DNA of 64,000 bases from Imperialibacter roseus (GTDB lineage: Bacteria > Bacteroidota > Bacteroidia > Cytophagales > Cyclobacteriaceae). How positions within the stretch are numbered: the first letter of the stretch is position 1; the number at the start of each line of letters is the position of its first letter. The notes under the pieces were generated by a model. That model had not been told where the DNA came from. It was given only the letters and a program-made list of their open reading frames with translations, and ran no database searches. Shown here in pieces: positions 42,164 through 50,271 of this stretch. The stretch spans positions 1,092,417-1,156,416 of the forward strand of contig NZ_CP136051.1 of assembly GCF_032999765.1 (NCBI RefSeq), in the 5' to 3' direction. The translations under genes and the position numbers were made by a program.

Positions 42164-42211
42164 GAGGCTGCCTCAAGGCATTGACTATAAGCCAGTGGTA
42201 GAGACAGCCTC
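42164..42211. terminator. Hairpin between convergent genes
   Basis: GAGGCTGCCTC (42164-42174) pairs with GAGACAGCCTC (42201-42211), with one wobble pair and a 26-nt loop. The arms are the same GAGGCTGYCTC core as the outer arms of the repeat at 40505-40639, so the two belong to one repeat family that has come to sit at gene ends. Confidence 0.6.
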
Positions 42212-42218
42212 GCATTGT

Positions 42219-42653
42219 TTAAATCACGTTTGGCAGGTCAGCTACCAACTTCCACTTGCCTTCCCTGGTCAAAACCAGGAGCAGGGTAGAAACAAATGTC
42301 ATCTTGCTGCCCTTAAAGCTCACCAGAGCGCTGGCAGTATTTCCGTTGATGGTCACATTGGAAATAGTTACCTCTCTTTTGTCTCCACCAAATTCTTTGT
42401 TTTTGATTTTGGCCAGGTAAACCTCTCGAGGCATAATTGCAACTCCTTCTGCTCCAAAGAGCCTGTTCATAACTACCCTGAAGTGGGTGTCCAGTACTTC
42501 TTCAAGGATAATCGGATCTTGATAGTCGGCCGCCGTTGCGAATTGCATGATCGTCTTTTTCACCTCTTCCACGTCAGTTTCCTGCGCCTGAGCAATACTA
42601 AATACCATAGTACCAAATACGGTCATCATAATGTTTGAAATGTTTGTGTTCAT
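42219..42653 (-). CDS. NTF2-like (lumazine-binding-type) secreted protein
   Basis: This 144-residue protein has a signal peptide (ISNIMMTVFGTMVFSIAQAQ) and an NTF2/SnoaL-like domain: VEEVKKTIMQFATAADYQDP, LDTHFRVVMNRLFGAEGVAI, and strand pairs VTISNVTINGNTASALVSFK and STLLLVLTREGKWKLVADLP. The layout is that of Lumazine_bd_2 proteins of Bacteroidota, which fold as cone-shaped ligand pockets. It lies 20 bp downstream of the DOMON gene on the same strand and probably belongs to the same MarR-controlled unit. Confidence 0.8.
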   Translation of the reverse strand: MNTNISNIMMTVFGTMVFSIAQAQETDVEEVKKTIMQFATAADYQDPIILEEVLDTHFRVVMNRLFGAEGVAIMPREVYLAKIKNKEFGGDKREVTISNVTINGNTASALVSFKGSKMTFVSTLLLVLTREGKWKLVADLPNVI

Positions 42654-42673
42654 GATTAGAAATTGTTTGAGTT

Positions 42674-43186
42674 TTACAATTGAATTGTTGTTTGTGTTCG
42701 CATGACCGAATGATGCTGGAAGTCATCTTCAAGGCTAAAGGCCATTAATAGTGTGTAGTGTGTGCCTGGCTCTAAATTCTTGCGGTAGGCGTCAATTGCC
42801 TCTATAGGCAATGAGAACCTGATGACTGTCCCGTCTTCATTTTCCATGCCTTCAATAGCGTCGACCAATACGGGAGCTCCGAAAGTTTCAATGGGCCGAT
42901 AGTCTCCTGGGTCGACAACAAAGTGTTCTTTCACTGTCGCCAAGTTGTTGGCTACCCTACCCATGATGAGGTAGGTGTTCTTCAATTGATCCGCCTCATT
43001 GAAGCCGATGGCTACCCACCCGATTGTTGGAGCTTTCATTTCGAAATGCACCCGGTTGTTCCTATGGGTCCAGCTAACTTCCAGTCCCTTTCTGCGAACA
43101 GTGTTGGGGGCGTTTGAAAGTCCGGAATCAAACAGCACGGCAGCAATACCGCAAAGAATACCTAACACTGTAATAATTAGTTTCAT
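42674..43186 (-). CDS. DOMON-domain secreted protein
   Basis: This 170-residue protein (ATG 43186) has a signal peptide (MKLIITVLGILCGIAAVLFD) and one DOMON domain: GLEVSWTHRNNRVHFEMKAP, then TIGWVAIGFNEADQLKNTYLI with the family GWVAIGF motif, and FSLPIEAIDAYRKNLEPG. DOMON domains bind heme or sugars; the Met or His heme ligands cannot be assigned safely. Palindromic operators lie 2 bp upstream of the ATG, and a MarR gene precedes it, so it is very likely MarR-controlled. Confidence 0.85.
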   Translation of the reverse strand: MKLIITVLGILCGIAAVLFDSGLSNAPNTVRRKGLEVSWTHRNNRVHFEMKAPTIGWVAIGFNEADQLKNTYLIMGRVANNLATVKEHFVVDPGDYRPIETFGAPVLVDAIEGMENEDGTVIRFSLPIEAIDAYRKNLEPGTHYTLLMAFSLEDDFQHHSVMRTQTTIQL

Positions 43187-43188
43187 AT

Positions 43189-43215
43189 ATATCAATTATT
43201 GATATATCAATTATT
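43189..43215 (-). promoter_or_regulatory. MarR operator upstream of the DOMON gene
   Basis: ATATCAATTATTGATAT (43189-43205) is a perfect palindrome with 8-bp arms. A second copy of its first 12 bases starts at 43204, giving a 15-bp-spaced direct repeat. The palindrome ends 2 bp before the DOMON start codon. The same sequence recurs upstream of the MarR gene at 43668-43684. Confidence 0.75.
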
Positions 43216-43228
43216 TAGTCAAATTTTT

Positions 43229-43660
43229 TTATACCATATTCCCCTGGATTCTTAAAAGCATGTCCTTCAATTTACCGACCTCCTTTTTTGAGAACCCTTC
43301 CAGGCTTTTGGCCCGGTGACTTTGTACCATATCCATATGCTTATTGATGAATTTTTGGCCTTCTTTGGAAACAGTAATCATGTATTGCCTTCTGTTACCT
43401 TCTATAGCTTCCCTTTGAATAAGGCCTTTCTTTTCCAGTAAATCCAGCATTCTGGTAATGGAAGCCGGATCTTTGATTGATTTCTCGGCCAGGTCACGCT
43501 GCGAAAGACCTGGATCTGCTTCGATCACTTTTAGCAATACCCATTGGTCGACAGTGATGCCCGCACCTCTCTTGTCCAACTCCTTTTGCGAGTATTGCTT
43601 GGCCAGCTTGTTAGTTTGGTCGAGCATGAAGAGCACAACTTGCGACAAATCATCTTTCAT
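43229..43660 (-). CDS. MarR-family transcriptional regulator
   Basis: This 143-residue winged-helix protein carries GITVDQWVLLKVIEADPGLS, the recognition region QRDLAEKSIKDPASITRMLD and the wing IEGNRRQYMITVSKEGQKFI. It has the AEKS-DPASITRML pattern seen in MarR proteins that control small envelope or redox genes. Palindromes overlap both its own start and that of the DOMON gene, so it should repress itself and the DOMON/NTF2-like genes. The ligand is unknown. Confidence 0.92.
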   Translation of the reverse strand: MKDDLSQVVLFMLDQTNKLAKQYSQKELDKRGAGITVDQWVLLKVIEADPGLSQRDLAEKSIKDPASITRMLDLLEKKGLIQREAIEGNRRQYMITVSKEGQKFINKHMDMVQSHRAKSLEGFSKKEVGKLKDMLLRIQGNMV

Positions 43661-43693
43661 TATTGATACATCAATTATTGATATTCAAATTTA
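43661..43693 (-). promoter_or_regulatory. MarR promoter and operator
   Basis: The minus strand carries TAAATTTG (43693-43686), an exact TAnnTTTG element; the -33 box is only TTT. Immediately downstream ACATCAATTATTGATAT (43668-43684, plus-strand reading) matches the operator of the DOMON gene in 16 of 17 bases, and ATTGATACATCAAT (43662-43675) overlaps it. The start codon follows at 43660, so a bound dimer would cover the start site. Confidence 0.72.
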
Positions 43694-43728
43694 GAGATGA
43701 TCTGCTTAACGAGAAAGTTTTGAAAAGG

Positions 43729-44352
43729 TTATTTTACCGGCTCCCGCAAAATTGTTTTTAATTTATCCGGGGCTGTTTTCCTAAAGTCCGACAAATAGAT
43801 CTCATGGTGCAGGCCGTTTCGTTTTAAATTATTGGCTTCAATAAAACCCTGTAGTTTGCCCAGGCTTTCGGGCTCTTTGTCAAACGGCCCAACGTGAAGG
43901 ATTTGCACAACATTACCTTCGTTCATTTCGAAGTACTTAACCTGTCTTGCCAGTTCCATTCCCTTTTTGCTAACAACATTGGATGCCGCAGTGGCAACAT
44001 TCCCTTTTTCCACAAACTCTGGCAGCCTTATGAGCAGACGAAACATCCACTCTGACCTTGGGATTTTGGTAGGAGCGTCTGTCATGGATACCCCGCCATA
44101 CTTATCCTCATCAAACCACCATTGCCCTTCCAGCTTTGGCACGACGAAGTCCTTTTCCGCAGCTTTCCAATCAAATTTAATGATGTAGGCGACCGAGTAG
44201 AGAGCCTCTATGCATTCAGCAAAACCTTTTGATGACGGATCGCCCTGGCCAGCAATGGAAAGATATTGCGCTGGCGCTAGCGTGACTAGCTCAGGCTTTT
44301 GTTTGGCTGTATAATATGTTTTGTCGATTTTAGAAAGATCAATCTTCGTCAT
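43729..44352 (-). CDS. GyrI-like small-molecule-binding protein
   Basis: This 207-residue protein is of the GyrI-like group without a DNA-binding domain. It shows LVTLAPAQYLSIAGQGDPSS, FAECIEALYSVAYIIKFDWK, VVPKLEGQWWFDEDKYGGVS, and the C-terminal half VVQILHVGPFDKEPESLGKL with KRNGLHHEIYLSDFRKTAPD, the family's 'HhEIYLsDpR' motif. Relatives bind drugs or dyes, and some hydrolyse cyclopropanoid toxins. It is 56 bp downstream of the FMN reductase gene on the same strand. Confidence 0.88.
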   Translation of the reverse strand: MTKIDLSKIDKTYYTAKQKPELVTLAPAQYLSIAGQGDPSSKGFAECIEALYSVAYIIKFDWKAAEKDFVVPKLEGQWWFDEDKYGGVSMTDAPTKIPRSEWMFRLLIRLPEFVEKGNVATAASNVVSKKGMELARQVKYFEMNEGNVVQILHVGPFDKEPESLGKLQGFIEANNLKRNGLHHEIYLSDFRKTAPDKLKTILREPVK

Positions 44353-44408
44353 TGCTGCGCTTCGTTGTTACAGGAAGCAAAAAGGCGCTGGTCGCTGACA
44401 ACCTTATG

Positions 44409-44972
44409 TCAGTGTGAGTCAGTTTTTTTGACACATTTGTTAGCCAGCGACTGAAGAACTTTGGTAAGGAGAGTAGAAAGGGTGGGATCCGTAATTTTTC
44501 CTTCAAGTGAAAATCGTTGCCTGATGGCCGAAATCGTTGAGGTGGTACTTTCGTCAAAATCAGCGTTTTGGGCTTTCATTGTGAGGAGGAGCGTGGAGAG
44601 CGCATTTTCGCCGCCCATCATGGAAGGAGAGTAGCTAAATGCCGCCAATGGCTTGTGGTAAACCTCTCCGCTGCCCACGAGCCAGTCCAATGCATCTTTT
44701 AGCACACCAGGCATTCCAAAAGCATACTCTGGTATGCAGATAATGACGGCGTCGGCTTGTTTCCAGAGATTTCTCCAGGCCAGCACTTGTTCGTTTGTCG
44801 TACTGTCCGATAGTTGTGGGTTGAAGTGGGGGATGTCGCCCAGCCCTTCAAAAACGGTGAATTGAAATCGAGAATCAGCCAGCTGCTCAATAGCTTGCAG
44901 GAGCCTCCCTGCGGTTGCGCCAGGGTTGATGCTACCTGAAATCGCCAATACTTTCACGGTCTTACTTTTCAT
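44409..44972 (-). CDS. NADPH-dependent FMN reductase family protein
   Basis: This 187-residue flavodoxin-fold protein from ATG 44972 has the FMN phosphate loop VLAISGSINPGATAGRLLQA, the loop IICIPEYAFGMPGVLKDALD that binds the isoalloxazine ring, and GSGEVYHKPLAAFSYSPSMM. Family members reduce FMN, quinones, azo dyes or chromate using NAD(P)H. The longer frame to 45023 adds a non-conserved tail. The physiological substrate is unknown; the neighbouring GyrI-like gene suggests a detoxification pair. Confidence 0.9.
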   Translation of the reverse strand: MKSKTVKVLAISGSINPGATAGRLLQAIEQLADSRFQFTVFEGLGDIPHFNPQLSDSTTNEQVLAWRNLWKQADAVIICIPEYAFGMPGVLKDALDWLVGSGEVYHKPLAAFSYSPSMMGGENALSTLLLTMKAQNADFDESTTSTISAIRQRFSLEGKITDPTLSTLLTKVLQSLANKCVKKTDSH

Positions 44973-45052
44973 AAACGCAAAAATGAATGTAGCCGACAAG
45001 TTGATTTGTCGGCTAAATGTCATGTCAACGAAAACTGTTCCGGATAGTTTGA

Positions 45053-48000
45053 CTATTCGTATCGCAAGGCGTGACTTGGATTCACCGTTACCGTTTTTAG
45101 TACGGCGAGCGTCACACTCAAGCTGGCGATAGCGAGGATAATAGTGATAGTAATGGCGTAGGGAAGCAGGCCGATGGGCACTCTATAGGCAAAGCCAGTC
45201 AGCCATTCGTTCATAGTGAAATAAGCAACTGGCAAACCGAGTACGAAGGCTATGGCAATCAGCTTCAGAAAACTGAAATTTTCCTGCCAAAGCAGATTGC
45301 CAACAGAAGCTCCGAGGATCTTTCTTACGCCCATCTCTTTGGTGCGCTGCACCATCATCAAATAAGCCAGGCCAACAAGTCCCATGGCGGCAAGCAATAG
45401 TGCGATGGCAGCGAACAGGTTGAAAACTTTTAAAGCCTGCTTTTCAGCTTCGTAAAGCTGCTGGTTCTTTTCATCGAGGAAATAGGCCTCGTAACCAAAT
45501 TTATCGTCGAAGGTATCGTAGATATTACCGATCTGAGAGACAGCCTGCTGAACATTTGCGCCCTCCAGTTTCACGAGCAGATAGTTGAGCTGGTTGTAGT
45601 TAATGGTAATTAAAAGTGGTCTGATGGGAACATGCATCGACTGGAAATGAAAGTCTTTTACAATGCCGACGACCATTCCATCTACGGTTGCGTCTTCGTC
45701 ATCCCACATAAGGCGGGTGCCAATCGGATCCTCAAGACCAAGATTTTTAGCTGCTGTTTCATTAATAATATAGCTTCTGCCCAGAGAATCGAGCCCATTC
45801 GACTTATCGAACCACCTGCCGGCCACCAGATCCAGCTCCAACGGCTTGTTGCCATCGAAGTCAGTGAAAATTTCAGACACATCCACATTCACATCCGGAT
45901 TGCCGACTTGATACAGTCCGTTTTGGTTGAATTGAGTACCCGGAATATTTGATACCGTACCCAAGTCCTGCACGCCAGGTACTTTCCTTATTTCATTTTT
46001 AAGGGCTTCCACGCTTTCCTTTACTTCGTCAGACTTCAAGTCTACCACAAGGACCTGCTCGTCGCTATACCCAAGGGGTAGCCCTTCCATAAAGCGCACT
46101 TGCGAAATAAGAATGATACTTCCAAAAACAAGAATCGCCGAAACAGCGAACTGCACGACTATAAGCCCTTTCCTCAGCCCGGTACTTTTGGTACCGGTTA
46201 CAAACTTTCCTTTCAAAATTTCTCCTGCCTTAATGCGTGACACCGTGATTGCCGGAAACACGCCTGACAAGGTGCCAATCAGCAAAGCCATGATCAATCC
46301 CAAAAGCAGGTTGGCAGGTGATAAAAGATCTGAGTAGGTAAACGCCTTTCCTGTAAGCTGCTTAAAACTATCGAAGGTGATCAAACTGAGCCCCGTCGCC
46401 AACAAAAGTGCTGCCAGGCTCGTGGTGATATTTTCCAGAAGAAACAGGGCGGTAACTTGAGCCTTATCAGCTCCTAGTGTGCGTCTTACGCCGACTTCTT
46501 TGGCACGCTCAAAAGCCCGGGCTGTCGACAGGTTGATGAAGTTGATAGCAGCAATGGCTGTGATGAACGCAATGGCTGCAAAAAGAATATAGACATAGGT
46601 AATGTTGCCGTTGGCTTCAAGTTCCCACCTTATATGGGATTTCAGATGAATGTCAGTGATCGGTTGAAGGGCAAACCGAAGCTCGCCACTCTTGAACCCG
46701 GCATACCAGTTGTCCGAAATTTGGCCCTGTGCGTGCAGCCACAAGGGTATTTTGTTTTCGAGGGCAATGGCATCAGTGCCAGGCGTAAGCCGTACATAAT
46801 TGAAATGCCCATAATCGCCCCAGCCGAACCATTGATCCCCCGGGTCGAGGTACTTAAGGGTAACGTATGAAACAATAAACTGAGGATGGAAGTGCGAATT
46901 GGCAGGTGCATCTTTCATGACACCCGTGATGATGAGAGGATGCCCCTCAGTGTCAACCTGAAGCATCTTTCCCAGTGGGTTCTCGTCTCCAAAGTATTTA
47001 GCTGCCAGCGACTGCGTAATGATCAGACCACCTACTTCTTTGAGGGCGACGTCTTCGTTGCCTACGACCAGTTCGAAATCAAATACCTGAAAGAAGGTTG
47101 AGTCAGCAGCATATCCGTCCGGCTCCCGAAACATCACATCCTTTTCAGGATTGCGGATGTACATGGATTGCTTGGTGAGGCCCGGCCCATAGAGGGGGGT
47201 AAGTGTAACCGCCGCTTCCACTTCGGGGAACTCCGCCACCATAGCCTGAGCCAATGGGTGCGGCGTCCTTGTTTGTGGATTGCCCGACATGAAGGCTATT
47301 CTGTAGATGTCGTCGGCATGGTCGTGAAACTTGTCGTACGACAGCTCATACCTGAGGTAGGTGGCGATCATCAGCGCACTAGCCAGGCCAAGCACCAGCC
47401 CGGCAACGTTTATAAATGTAAAAGCTCTGTTTCGAGCAAGGCTTCTGAGGTAGACTTTAAAGAAATTAGTAACCATGATGCTTGAGTTTTGTATTTGATC
47501 AAAAGTACCATGAGTTACGTGTGAAGTGCGTATGAGAGTATGATTCCGACGTTCGAGATCATCATGTCGAACGTCACGATCCCTGTATTGCGACGGCGTG
47601 AGGCTGGTGAATTTTTTGAAAACAGTGTTAAAAGAAGACTTTGACATGTAGCCTACCATTTCGCCAATCTCCTCAATTTTCAGTGCCTTGTTCTCTTCCT
47701 TGCGGAGCAACTTTTTAGCTTCCAGCACTCTGTGGTAGGCCATCAGGTCAAAGAAACTCATGCCCTTGGTTTCGTTGATCACCTGAGAAAGCTGATGTGG
47801 CGATGCGAACACTTTTTTGGCCAGTCCGGCCAGGGAGGCGTCGGGCTCCAGTGCATATTTCTTTTCTGTCAGCTGGTGATCGAGCGCATTCATGATCCTG
47901 TATTTCTCAGGCTGATCAAGAGTTGAGCTGCCGTACTTCTGCTCGCTTTTCAATGGCTCATGTGCGCCCAGCCCCGAAAAGTACCAGGCCGATTGCGTGG

Positions 48001-48550
48001 AGAGCGCAAAGACGCAGAAGATGAACAGTATCTGCGGCGTTGCCAGGGGCCAGATTTCCCGCAGAACTATTGTTAATATCATGCCAGCCATCATCAGGAA
48101 GAAGAACTTCAGCCAGATGACCTTTTTGCTGCCGGAGCCAGGGGTATCGATGCCTTTGAGTCTGGAATAAAATAGATAAGTTTTGACAAGTGCGTAAGCT
48201 TCCCACGTCAAATAGATGGCTGTCACAGGCCCGGCGACTGACGGGATCATATAGCCGACAATGCCTGTAAAAAAAGGAGGCAGCAGTTGGAGGGGGTATA
48301 ATCTGGGAATTGGTTTGTCAAAGAAGGTCAGCAGCAAGCTCCTGAAGAGAAATGGAGCTGGCAAAACCAGGTACATATTAAACTCTGGGTGGTAATAGAA
48401 GATTAAACTTAGGGCTGTTACCCAAACCCATGTGTAGGTGAGCCACTGTGCATAGGGGATGGCTCTTTTTCTCAGAGCGCCAAAAGCAAGCATCGTCATT
48501 TGCCCAATGGCGATCAGTAGAATAATTTCGGAGTATCCTAATTTTGGCAT
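45053..48550 (-). CDS. Fusion of membrane AraC-type regulator and FtsX/MacB permease
   Basis: This is one open frame of 1165 residues (ATG 48550). Residues 1-205 hold about six membrane helices (LGYSEIILLIAIGQMTMLAF and others). Residues about 220-325 are an AraC HTH (DASLAGLAKKVFASPHQLSQ to YMSKSSFNTVFKKFTSLTPS). From Met359 (47476) a complete 807-residue permease follows: VYLRSLARNRAFTFINVAGL, a periplasmic MacB-type domain, FtsX cores with RAKEVGVRRTLGA and RTKEMGVRKILGA, and a final FtsX unit. The linker (326-358) is low-complexity and encodes a perfect inverted repeat, as if it were an old intergenic region. No ATPase gene is adjacent. It may be one protein or two translation products. 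Confidence 0.8.
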   Translation of the reverse strand: MPKLGYSEIILLIAIGQMTMLAFGALRKRAIPYAQWLTYTWVWVTALSLIFYYHPEFNMYLVLPAPFLFRSLLLTFFDKPIPRLYPLQLLPPFFTGIVGYMIPSVAGPVTAIYLTWEAYALVKTYLFYSRLKGIDTPGSGSKKVIWLKFFFLMMAGMILTIVLREIWPLATPQILFIFCVFALSTQSAWYFSGLGAHEPLKSEQKYGSSTLDQPEKYRIMNALDHQLTEKKYALEPDASLAGLAKKVFASPHQLSQVINETKGMSFFDLMAYHRVLEAKKLLRKEENKALKIEEIGEMVGYMSKSSFNTVFKKFTSLTPSQYRDRDVRHDDLERRNHTLIRTSHVTHGTFDQIQNSSIMVTNFFKVYLRSLARNRAFTFINVAGLVLGLASALMIATYLRYELSYDKFHDHADDIYRIAFMSGNPQTRTPHPLAQAMVAEFPEVEAAVTLTPLYGPGLTKQSMYIRNPEKDVMFREPDGYAADSTFFQVFDFELVVGNEDVALKEVGGLIITQSLAAKYFGDENPLGKMLQVDTEGHPLIITGVMKDAPANSHFHPQFIVSYVTLKYLDPGDQWFGWGDYGHFNYVRLTPGTDAIALENKIPLWLHAQGQISDNWYAGFKSGELRFALQPITDIHLKSHIRWELEANGNITYVYILFAAIAFITAIAAINFINLSTARAFERAKEVGVRRTLGADKAQVTALFLLENITTSLAALLLATGLSLITFDSFKQLTGKAFTYSDLLSPANLLLGLIMALLIGTLSGVFPAITVSRIKAGEILKGKFVTGTKSTGLRKGLIVVQFAVSAILVFGSIILISQVRFMEGLPLGYSDEQVLVVDLKSDEVKESVEALKNEIRKVPGVQDLGTVSNIPGTQFNQNGLYQVGNPDVNVDVSEIFTDFDGNKPLELDLVAGRWFDKSNGLDSLGRSYIINETAAKNLGLEDPIGTRLMWDDEDATVDGMVVGIVKDFHFQSMHVPIRPLLITINYNQLNYLLVKLEGANVQQAVSQIGNIYDTFDDKFGYEAYFLDEKNQQLYEAEKQALKVFNLFAAIALLLAAMGLVGLAYLMMVQRTKEMGVRKILGASVGNLLWQENFSFLKLIAIAFVLGLPVAYFTMNEWLTGFAYRVPIGLLPYAITITIILAIASLSVTLAVLKTVTVNPSHALRYE
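47548..47575. repeat. Inverted repeat inside the fusion linker
   Basis: GACGTTCGA (47548-47556) and TCGAACGTC (47567-47575) are perfect 9-bp arms around a 10-nt spacer. They lie 72-99 bp upstream of the internal ATG at 47476 that begins the permease part. In coding terms they give residues about 326-335 of the fusion, directly after the AraC domain. The site may be an operator or hairpin that predates the fusion. Confidence 0.6.
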
Positions 48551-48615
48551 TTTCTGGTAATGAATGGCATGCTTTTGTGAAGACAAGCAAAACTAGCCTC
48601 CACCCGCCACATTAT

Positions 48616-49299
48616 CTATTCCTTACTTTTATTAAGGAACTCGTCAAAGGGATGCAGTACCTTGAAGACTTTGGCAGCGTGATCTAAAAAACCGTCGGCA
48701 ACAACCTGGCTGTCGCTCGGCTTATGGGTAGCCAAAAAGCTCTTTTGCCTCAAAAGCGCTATTTCCGGGTGGTCAGCATCGTATCCCTTGGGTGTTGTTT
48801 TCAGACTTTCGCCTTCAATCTGACCAAAAGTGGATTTGAAGTCTTTGCTGTCAAGTATTTTATGCAGCTCAGCTCCGTTGTAGTCTATTTCCTGTCTGAT
48901 GCTCTTCAGCCAGTCTTTCTCTGGCAGATAGGCACCGCCCGCCAGCATGGAGCCGCCTGGTTCCAGATGGATGTAGTACCCGGCCCTTGTATGGATTTCA
49001 GACCTTTTAGCTGCCGCCGTCACATGGGCACCAAAGTGAGTTTTGTAGGGTGATTTGTCTTTGGAAAAGCGCACATCCCGGTAAATGCGGAAGACACAAT
49101 CTTTGGCTTTGTGGTGGCCTATTGTGGGATCAAACTCAACGATTTTTGCAATAAGGGCATCGATGAAAACTTCGAATTCAGCTTTTGCGGCTTCATACCT
49201 CTTCTTGTTTTCTGTGAACCACTCCCGGTTATTGTTGTCTTTGAGTTCTTTTAGGAATTGAAAAGTGGATTTGGATATCCCTGGCATAGCGATCAGCAT
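48616..49299 (-). CDS. DUF2461 protein
   Basis: This 227-residue cytosolic protein is recognised as DUF2461 from TFQFLKELKDNNNREWFTEN, then KKRYEAAKAEFEVFIDALIA, DCVFRIYRDVRFSKDKSPYK and GYYIHLEPGGSMLAGGAYLP. The family is widespread and uncharacterised. The start may be 49299 or the second ATG at 49287 (MPGISKSTFQF). It is upstream of the fusion gene on the same strand, 66 bp away. Confidence 0.92.
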   Translation of the reverse strand: MLIAMPGISKSTFQFLKELKDNNNREWFTENKKRYEAAKAEFEVFIDALIAKIVEFDPTIGHHKAKDCVFRIYRDVRFSKDKSPYKTHFGAHVTAAAKRSEIHTRAGYYIHLEPGGSMLAGGAYLPEKDWLKSIRQEIDYNGAELHKILDSKDFKSTFGQIEGESLKTTPKGYDADHPEIALLRQKSFLATHKPSDSQVVADGFLDHAAKVFKVLHPFDEFLNKSKE

Positions 49300-49371
49300 G
49301 GTTAGACGAATGGTTCTGATACATAAATCTAATCAAAGCTTTCAAAAGACAGAACTCACTTAAGCTTTATT

Positions 49372-50094
49372 CTAGTTAGTGTTCTTGACCTTTAGTGCCC
49401 GGTAGTAGTCTCTTATATTGAACGAGACAGGTAGCACCATTCTCACAAACACTGGTTGTCCGCTTTGCTTGCCGGGAGTCCATTTAGGCCCCTCTTTTAT
49501 GAGCCTGATTGCCTCTTCGTTGCAGGTCTTGCACAGCCCACGCTGCACCTTGATGGCATCAATGCTGCCGTCTTTGTTAACTACAAACTGCAGGAATACC
49601 TTACCTTCTTTCTTCTGCTGAAGTGCGTCGGGCGGGTAGTTCATGTTTTGCTCCAGGTAGGTAGTGTAATTTTTCATGCCACCTACAGGCTCCGGGTTTT
49701 TGTCAACTATAGAATACACTTTCAGATCCACACCACCTTCCATTACCTGTTCGCCCCATTCGCCCAAACTCGCCTCGTACACCTTTTTTGAGGCTTGCAT
49801 CAGCGAATCCTTTTTTGCGGGTTCGGGCGTTTCTCTGGAAAGGCTTTCCAGACTTTTGCTTACTGCATAGTAGAGCTGGTTGTTGGTAAAGTAGTTGTTG
49901 GAGACAATGGAATCGAACATGGCGACTACCTGCTGCCATTTGCCTTGCTTGAAGGAGGTGACAACCGTATCGATGTGTTCCAGGGCCGGGCCGGGATTGG
50001 AGCCGTTGGAACCCGGCGACGAGGCTCCTGCTGTCTGGCCAAAAGCCAACGAGGGTATCCATAGCACGAGTGCTAAAAAGGTCATTTTCAACAT
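49372..50094 (-). CDS. Secreted protein with TonB C-terminal domain
   Basis: This 240-residue protein has a cleavable-looking signal peptide (MTFLALVLWIPSLAFGQ) and a TonB C-terminal domain at about 140-230: YLEQNMNYPPDALQQKKEGK, VFLQFVVNKDGSIDAIKVQR, and EEAIRLIKEGPKWTPGKQSG. The middle (about 40-115) is helical and TPR-like. It lacks an uncleaved membrane anchor and a proline-rich spacer, so it is not a standard energy transducer. A periplasmic partner or sensor role is more likely. It stands alone between DUF2461 and DUF5655 genes. Confidence 0.8.
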   Translation of the reverse strand: MLKMTFLALVLWIPSLAFGQTAGASSPGSNGSNPGPALEHIDTVVTSFKQGKWQQVVAMFDSIVSNNYFTNNQLYYAVSKSLESLSRETPEPAKKDSLMQASKKVYEASLGEWGEQVMEGGVDLKVYSIVDKNPEPVGGMKNYTTYLEQNMNYPPDALQQKKEGKVFLQFVVNKDGSIDAIKVQRGLCKTCNEEAIRLIKEGPKWTPGKQSGQPVFVRMVLPVSFNIRDYYRALKVKNTN

Positions 50095-50271
50095 TAATTA
50101 CAAAGATAAAAGAATGAGTCAACTAAAGCATAGCCTTAAGCTTACAGGGGGAAGAATGCCAGCCGGGGTTGGTTTTCAGATATGGTTGAACATGTTTAAA
50201 AAATTGGCTCCCAGCTTTTACGTGATGAAAACCAGAAGGTTTTAAAAAGAATAAAAACTTTTTATGGAAAA

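Noticed and set aside
50114-50245. 43-codon plus-strand frame (MSQLKHSLKLTGGRM...)
   Set aside because: Too short, no upstream promoter element and no recognisable family; it lies between two minus-strand genes.
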